Of a stretch of DNA of 9,046 bases, positions 6,315-9,046 are shown piece by piece; position 1 is the stretch's first letter; each line of letters begins with the position of its first letter. The position numbers and the translations under genes were made by a program. The DNA lies in NCBI GenBank assembly GCA_012511135.1, contig JAAZGQ010000235.1:1-9046 (forward strand), written 5' to 3'. The notes under the pieces are model-generated. The model did not search any database and had not been told where the DNA came from. It saw only the letters and a list, made by a program, of their open reading frames with translations. Source of the DNA: Bacteroidales bacterium (GTDB lineage: Bacteria > Bacteroidota > Bacteroidia > Bacteroidales > UBA1402).

Positions 6315-6770
6315 GTGGACAGTTTGAGTTACAAGACCATTTCTGTTAACAAGGCAACGGCACAAAAAGAATGGGTTGTAGTTGATGCAACCGATCAAGT
6401 GTTGGGACGTTTGGGGACGAAGGTTACCAAGTTGCTGAGAGGTAAGTACAAACCAAGCTTTACACCCCATGTGGATTGTGGTGACAATGTCATCATCATC
6501 AATGCGGATAAAGTCAGGCTTACCGGTTTAAAATGGAATGATCGCATTTATTTGCGCCACACGGGATATCCGGGTGGGCAGAGAAAGTATACTCCGGCAA
6601 TGTTAATGGCCAAAGAGCCTTTAAGTTTGTACCGGAAAGTGATTAAGGGTATGCTACCCAAAAACCGTTTGGGCGAAGCAGTAATTAACAATTTGTATGT
6701 GTATGCAGGAAGCGAACATCCTCATCAGGCACAAAATCCGAAGGCAATCGATTTAAACTCACTTAAATAA
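6315..6770 (+). CDS. rplM: 50S ribosomal protein L13 (uL13), GTG start
   Basis: uL13 is an early-assembling protein of the large ribosomal subunit. The 151-residue product contains the typical EWVVVDATDQVLGRLGTKV (19-37), the LLRGKYKPSFTPHVDCGDNV segment (40-59) and the HTGYPGG motif (82-88). The conserved segment around MLPKNRLGEAVINNLYVYAG is also present, along with the short C-terminal tail usual for Bacteroidia. The start codon is GTG. I chose it because the resulting N-terminus, DSLSYKTISVNKAT, matches the beginning I recognise for Bacteroidales L13; no ATG nearby in frame does so. The upstream sequence AAAGAAGCA offers at most a weak ribosome-binding site. The stop codon is two bases from the rpsI start, so the L13-S9 pair is tightly coupled. 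Confidence 0.97.
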   Translation: MDSLSYKTISVNKATAQKEWVVVDATDQVLGRLGTKVTKLLRGKYKPSFTPHVDCGDNVIIINADKVRLTGLKWNDRIYLRHTGYPGGQRKYTPAMLMAKEPLSLYRKVIKGMLPKNRLGEAVINNLYVYAGSEHPHQAQNPKAIDLNSLK

Positions 6771-6772
6771 TT

Positions 6773-7159
6773 ATGGAAGTAGTAAATGCAATAGGAAGAA
6801 GAAAGGCAGCGATTGCCCGTGTGTTTGTTACCGAAGGAAACGGAACCATCAGTATCAACAAAAAGGATCTGTCGGTGTATTTTCCCTCCAGTATTCTTCA
6901 ATATGTGGTTAAACAGCCGCTAAACAAACTGGAAGTTGACGGGAAATACGACATCAGCGTAAGCCTCAAAGGAGGCGGATTCAAGGGACAAGCCGAGGCT
7001 TTGCGCCTGGCTATTGCCCGTGCTCTTGTCAAGATCAATCCCGACGACAAGTCTGCTCTGAGATCTGAAGGCTTTATGACCCGCGATTCCCGCATTGTGG
7101 AACGCAAAAAACCGGGTCGCCCCAAAGCAAGGAAAAGATTCCAGTTCAGCAAGCGTTAA
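6773..7159 (+). CDS. rpsI: 30S ribosomal protein S9 (uS9)
   Basis: uS9 sits in the head of the small subunit, and its C-terminal tail reaches the P-site tRNA. The 128-residue product begins MEVVNAIGRRKAAIARVF and contains GGGFKGQAEALRLAIARAL (67-85). It ends in the canonical GRPKARKRFQFSKR tail, whose final Lys-Arg contacts tRNA in the family. Length is normal. It follows rplM by two bases, the usual L13-S9 arrangement, and is probably translationally coupled to it. No Shine-Dalgarno is visible; the ATG is preceded by an A/T-rich stretch. Confidence 0.98.
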   Translation: MEVVNAIGRRKAAIARVFVTEGNGTISINKKDLSVYFPSSILQYVVKQPLNKLEVDGKYDISVSLKGGGFKGQAEALRLAIARALVKINPDDKSALRSEGFMTRDSRIVERKKPGRPKARKRFQFSKR

Positions 7160-7290
7160 TATTTTGATACCACTGCTCAATAATAAAGAAGCGTTTAGTA
7201 TCTAAATGGTCAGGACTTCCGGCTAAGGCCGAGAACTACCGGACGATTGAATGAGCCCCAAAAGAATGTAAACGAATTTAATTAACCAAC
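7160..7290 (+). promoter_or_regulatory. rpsI-rpsB spacer with possible structured rpsB leader
   Basis: This 131-base spacer holds no gene and no good promoter: the nearest candidate, ATATTTTG at 7159-7166, has the first two bases reversed. Several complementary segments lie between 7208 and 7257. One hairpin pairs CGGC (7220-7223) with GCCG (7228-7231) around a TAAG loop. A competing helix pairs TCCGG (7218-7222) with CCGGA (7239-7243). An outer helix could pair GGTCA (7208-7212) with TGAGCC (7252-7257), with one bulged G. A structured RNA controlling rpsB, by analogy with S2 leaders in other bacteria, is an inference; I do not recognise a known family. Confidence 0.35.
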
Positions 7291-8157
7291 ATGTCAAGAA
7301 CTAATTTTGATCAATTACTGGAAGCCGGAGTGCACTTCGGACACCTCAAAAGAAAATGGAACCCCGCCATGGCTCCGTACATCTTTATGGAACGCAACGG
7401 CATCCACATTATAGACCTGCACAAAACAGTTGTCAAACTGGACGAAGCCGCCGAAGTAATGAAAAATTTTGCCCGTTCGGGAAAGAAGATTCTCTTTGTA
7501 GCCACCAAAAAACAGGCCAAAGACATTGTTTCCGAAATGGCAGCTTCCGTCAATATGCCTTATGTTATCGAACGTTGGCCCGGAGGAATGCTCACCAATT
7601 TCCCCACCATCCGCAAGGCAGTCAAGAAAATGTCTACCATCGACAAAATGTCTACAGACGGCACTTTTGGCAATTTGTCCAAAAGAGAACGTTTGCAGAT
7701 TGCCCGCAAAAGAGCCAAACTGGAAAAGAACCTGGGCAGTATTGCTGACCTGAACAGATTGCCTTCGGCTTTGTTCGTGATTGATGTCATGAAAGAACAA
7801 ATTGCTGTTCACGAAGCCAATCGTCTGGGTATTCCCGTCTTTGCCATGGTCGATACCAATTCCGATCCTTCCAACATCGATTTTATCATTCCCGCCAACG
7901 ACGATGCTACCAAATCCATAGAGATTGTAATGTCAACGGTTTGTGCCGCAATTTCCGAAGGTTTGGAAGAACGCAAGGTCGATAAAGCGGATGCCGATGC
8001 TGCAGCTGCAGTAACAGAAGACGAAGACACCGCCGAAAATGCATCCCGCCGCGAACGTCGTTCTAAAACGGCCCGCCGCGAACGCATCCAAAAAGAAGAC
8101 GAGGAAGCGCTGAAAGCAAGGGTTGCCTCGAAGTTTATGAAAGATGACGAAGAATAG
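7291..8157 (+). CDS. rpsB: 30S ribosomal protein S2 (uS2)
   Basis: uS2 binds late to the small subunit near bS1 at the mRNA platform. The 288-residue product has the typical LLEAGVHFGHLKRKWNPAMAPYI start region (9-31). ERNGIHIIDLHKTV (34-47), RWPGGMLTNF (95-104), LPSALFVIDV (157-166) and EANRLGIPVFAMVDTNSDP (175-193) follow. The family core ends near residue 228. A charged tail of about 60 residues, Ala/Asp/Glu-rich and then Arg/Lys/Glu-rich, makes it longer than the 241-residue E. coli protein; extended S2 tails occur in Bacteroidota. The ATG is preceded by A/T-rich sequence without a Shine-Dalgarno motif. It precedes tsf by 65 bases, the near-universal rpsB-tsf pairing. Confidence 0.97.
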   Translation: MSRTNFDQLLEAGVHFGHLKRKWNPAMAPYIFMERNGIHIIDLHKTVVKLDEAAEVMKNFARSGKKILFVATKKQAKDIVSEMAASVNMPYVIERWPGGMLTNFPTIRKAVKKMSTIDKMSTDGTFGNLSKRERLQIARKRAKLEKNLGSIADLNRLPSALFVIDVMKEQIAVHEANRLGIPVFAMVDTNSDPSNIDFIIPANDDATKSIEIVMSTVCAAISEGLEERKVDKADADAAAAVTEDEDTAENASRRERRSKTARRERIQKEDEEALKARVASKFMKDDEE

Positions 8158-8193
8158 TCAGCTCACATTCCGTTTTTTTTAAGCGGCAATGAC
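8157..8193 (+). promoter_or_regulatory. Inverted repeat between rpsB and tsf
   Basis: CATTCCG (8166-8172) can pair with CGGCAATG (8184-8191), with one bulged C, around a loop of eight T followed by AAG. GTCA (8157-8160) and TGAC (8190-8193) offer a competing outer pairing. The T run lies in the loop rather than after the stem, so this is not a standard intrinsic terminator on the plus strand. It might act in mRNA processing or in setting the tsf to rpsB ratio. The short stem may also be chance. Confidence 0.3.
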
Positions 8194-8222
8194 GATTATT
8201 TTAATTAAAAGACAGAACAATT

Positions 8223-9044
8223 ATGGCAGTAACTATGGCAGAAATCTCGAAGCTTCGTACTATGACCGGAGCCGGGATGATGGATTGTAAGAATGCGCTT
8301 GTCGAAGCGAACAACGATATGGAAAAGGCGATTGAAATCATTCGCAAAAAAGGTCAGGCTATTGCTGCCAAGCGCAGCGACAGGGAAGCTTCCGAAGGTT
8401 GCGTCCTGGCTGGCTGCAAAGATGACTTTGCCGCTATTGTGGCCCTGAAATGCGAAACCGATTTCGTAGCCAAAAACGAAGATTTTATTGCTCTGACTCA
8501 GTCTATACTGGATTTGGCTTTGGCAAACAAGCCCGAAAACCTCGAAGCCCTGCAAGCCTGCATTATCGATGGCAGAACAGTTACCGATCTGGTCACTGAA
8601 CGCAGCGGTATTACCGGTGAAAAAATGGAATTGGGTTATTACGAATGTGTAAAAGCTGCTTCTGTGATGCATTATATTCATCCCGGAAACAAGCTGGCAA
8701 CCATCGTAGGTTTCAACAAAGAGCCCGAATATCAGGTGGCCCGTGACGTAGCCATGCAAATAGCCGCCATGAGTCCGGTGTCGCTTGACAGGGATTCGGT
8801 TCCCGCCAAAATAGTGGAACAAGAACTCGAAATCGGCCGCGAAAAAGCCCGCGAAGAAGGCAAACCCGAAAACATGCTCGACAGAATTGCCCAGGGCCGT
8901 CTGAATAAATTTTATCAGGAGTCCACATTGCTGGAACAAGCTTTTATCAAAGATGGTAAGATTTCGGTAGCCCAGTATCTTAAAAGTGTAGACAAAGACT
9001 TGGCTCCTGTAGACTTTAAGCGTGTTACACTGAACCAGGAATAA
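8223..9044 (+). CDS. tsf: Translation elongation factor Ts (EF-Ts)
   Basis: EF-Ts is the cytosolic guanine nucleotide exchange factor that releases GDP from EF-Tu. The 273-residue product is complete, with its TAA stop two bases from the window end. It has an N-terminal UBA-like domain (about 3-55) containing LRTMTGAGMMDCKNALVEAN (11-30). The TDFVAKN motif (79-85) lies in the EF-Tu-interacting core, where most homologues have TDFVARN. VARDVAMQIAAMSPVSL (172-188) and a coiled-coil/C-terminal segment with LLEQAFIKDGKISVAQYL (236-253) follow. Met1 at 8223 was chosen; Met5 is an alternative, though MAVTMAEISKLR resembles relatives. It is the last gene of the ribosomal block. No terminator can be judged because the window ends. 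Confidence 0.98.
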   Translation: MAVTMAEISKLRTMTGAGMMDCKNALVEANNDMEKAIEIIRKKGQAIAAKRSDREASEGCVLAGCKDDFAAIVALKCETDFVAKNEDFIALTQSILDLALANKPENLEALQACIIDGRTVTDLVTERSGITGEKMELGYYECVKAASVMHYIHPGNKLATIVGFNKEPEYQVARDVAMQIAAMSPVSLDRDSVPAKIVEQELEIGREKAREEGKPENMLDRIAQGRLNKFYQESTLLEQAFIKDGKISVAQYLKSVDKDLAPVDFKRVTLNQE

Positions 9045-9046
9045 GA

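Noticed and set aside
7159..7166. A promoter for rpsB just after rpsI (ATATTTTG)
   Set aside because: The leading TA is reversed to AT and no TTTG element lies about 20 bases upstream.
8205..8939. A 244-codon open frame on the minus strand, antisense to tsf
   Set aside because: It is Phe/His-rich, as expected from antisense codons, and it overlaps the complete EF-Ts gene.
1..9046. A parS site for the ParB encoded here
   Set aside because: I looked for the CACGTG core of the usual TGTTtCACGTGaAACA-type palindrome and did not find it, although parS sites are often near parAB.

Overview
The window looks like chromosomal DNA from a member of the Bacteroidota, most likely the Bacteroidia/Bacteroidales. 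The ribosomal proteins and EF-Ts read as typical Bacteroidales versions. The parAB-DUF5683-transglycosylase gene order and the rplM-rpsI-rpsB-tsf block are both familiar from that group. Promoter-like TAnnTTTG boxes precede three transcription units, and the start codons have A/T-rich upstream sequence with no convincing Shine-Dalgarno motif. It is a housekeeping region. I see no insertion sequence, CRISPR array, tRNA, rRNA, phage gene or defence gene.

Left part (about 1-6111), all on the minus strand. Read in the direction of transcription from the right, surE (5'-nucleotidase SurE) and lpxB (lipid A disaccharide synthase) come first and probably form one unit. A gap of 97 bases carrying a promoter-like box follows. 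Then come parA, parB, a DUF5683 membrane protein and an MltD-like lytic transglycosylase with a C-terminal LysM domain. Their gaps are 12, 36 and 5 bases, so these four look like one operon joining chromosome partitioning to two envelope proteins. The first 25 bases of the window may hold the first codons of another minus-strand gene.

Right part (about 6165-9044), all on the plus strand. A good Bacteroidota-type promoter precedes rplM (L13, GTG start), rpsI (S9), rpsB (S2) and tsf (EF-Ts), all complete. The 118-base leader before rplM and the 131-base gap before rpsB hold no gene. The second contains short complementary segments that could form an RNA structure upstream of S2.

The divergent surE and rplM promoters share a gap of 203 bases. 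The observations most worth checking are the possible structured leader before rpsB, the parA start decided by a promoter box, the 22-residue repeats in the DUF5683 protein, and the partition-envelope operon. I found no clearly undescribed system.
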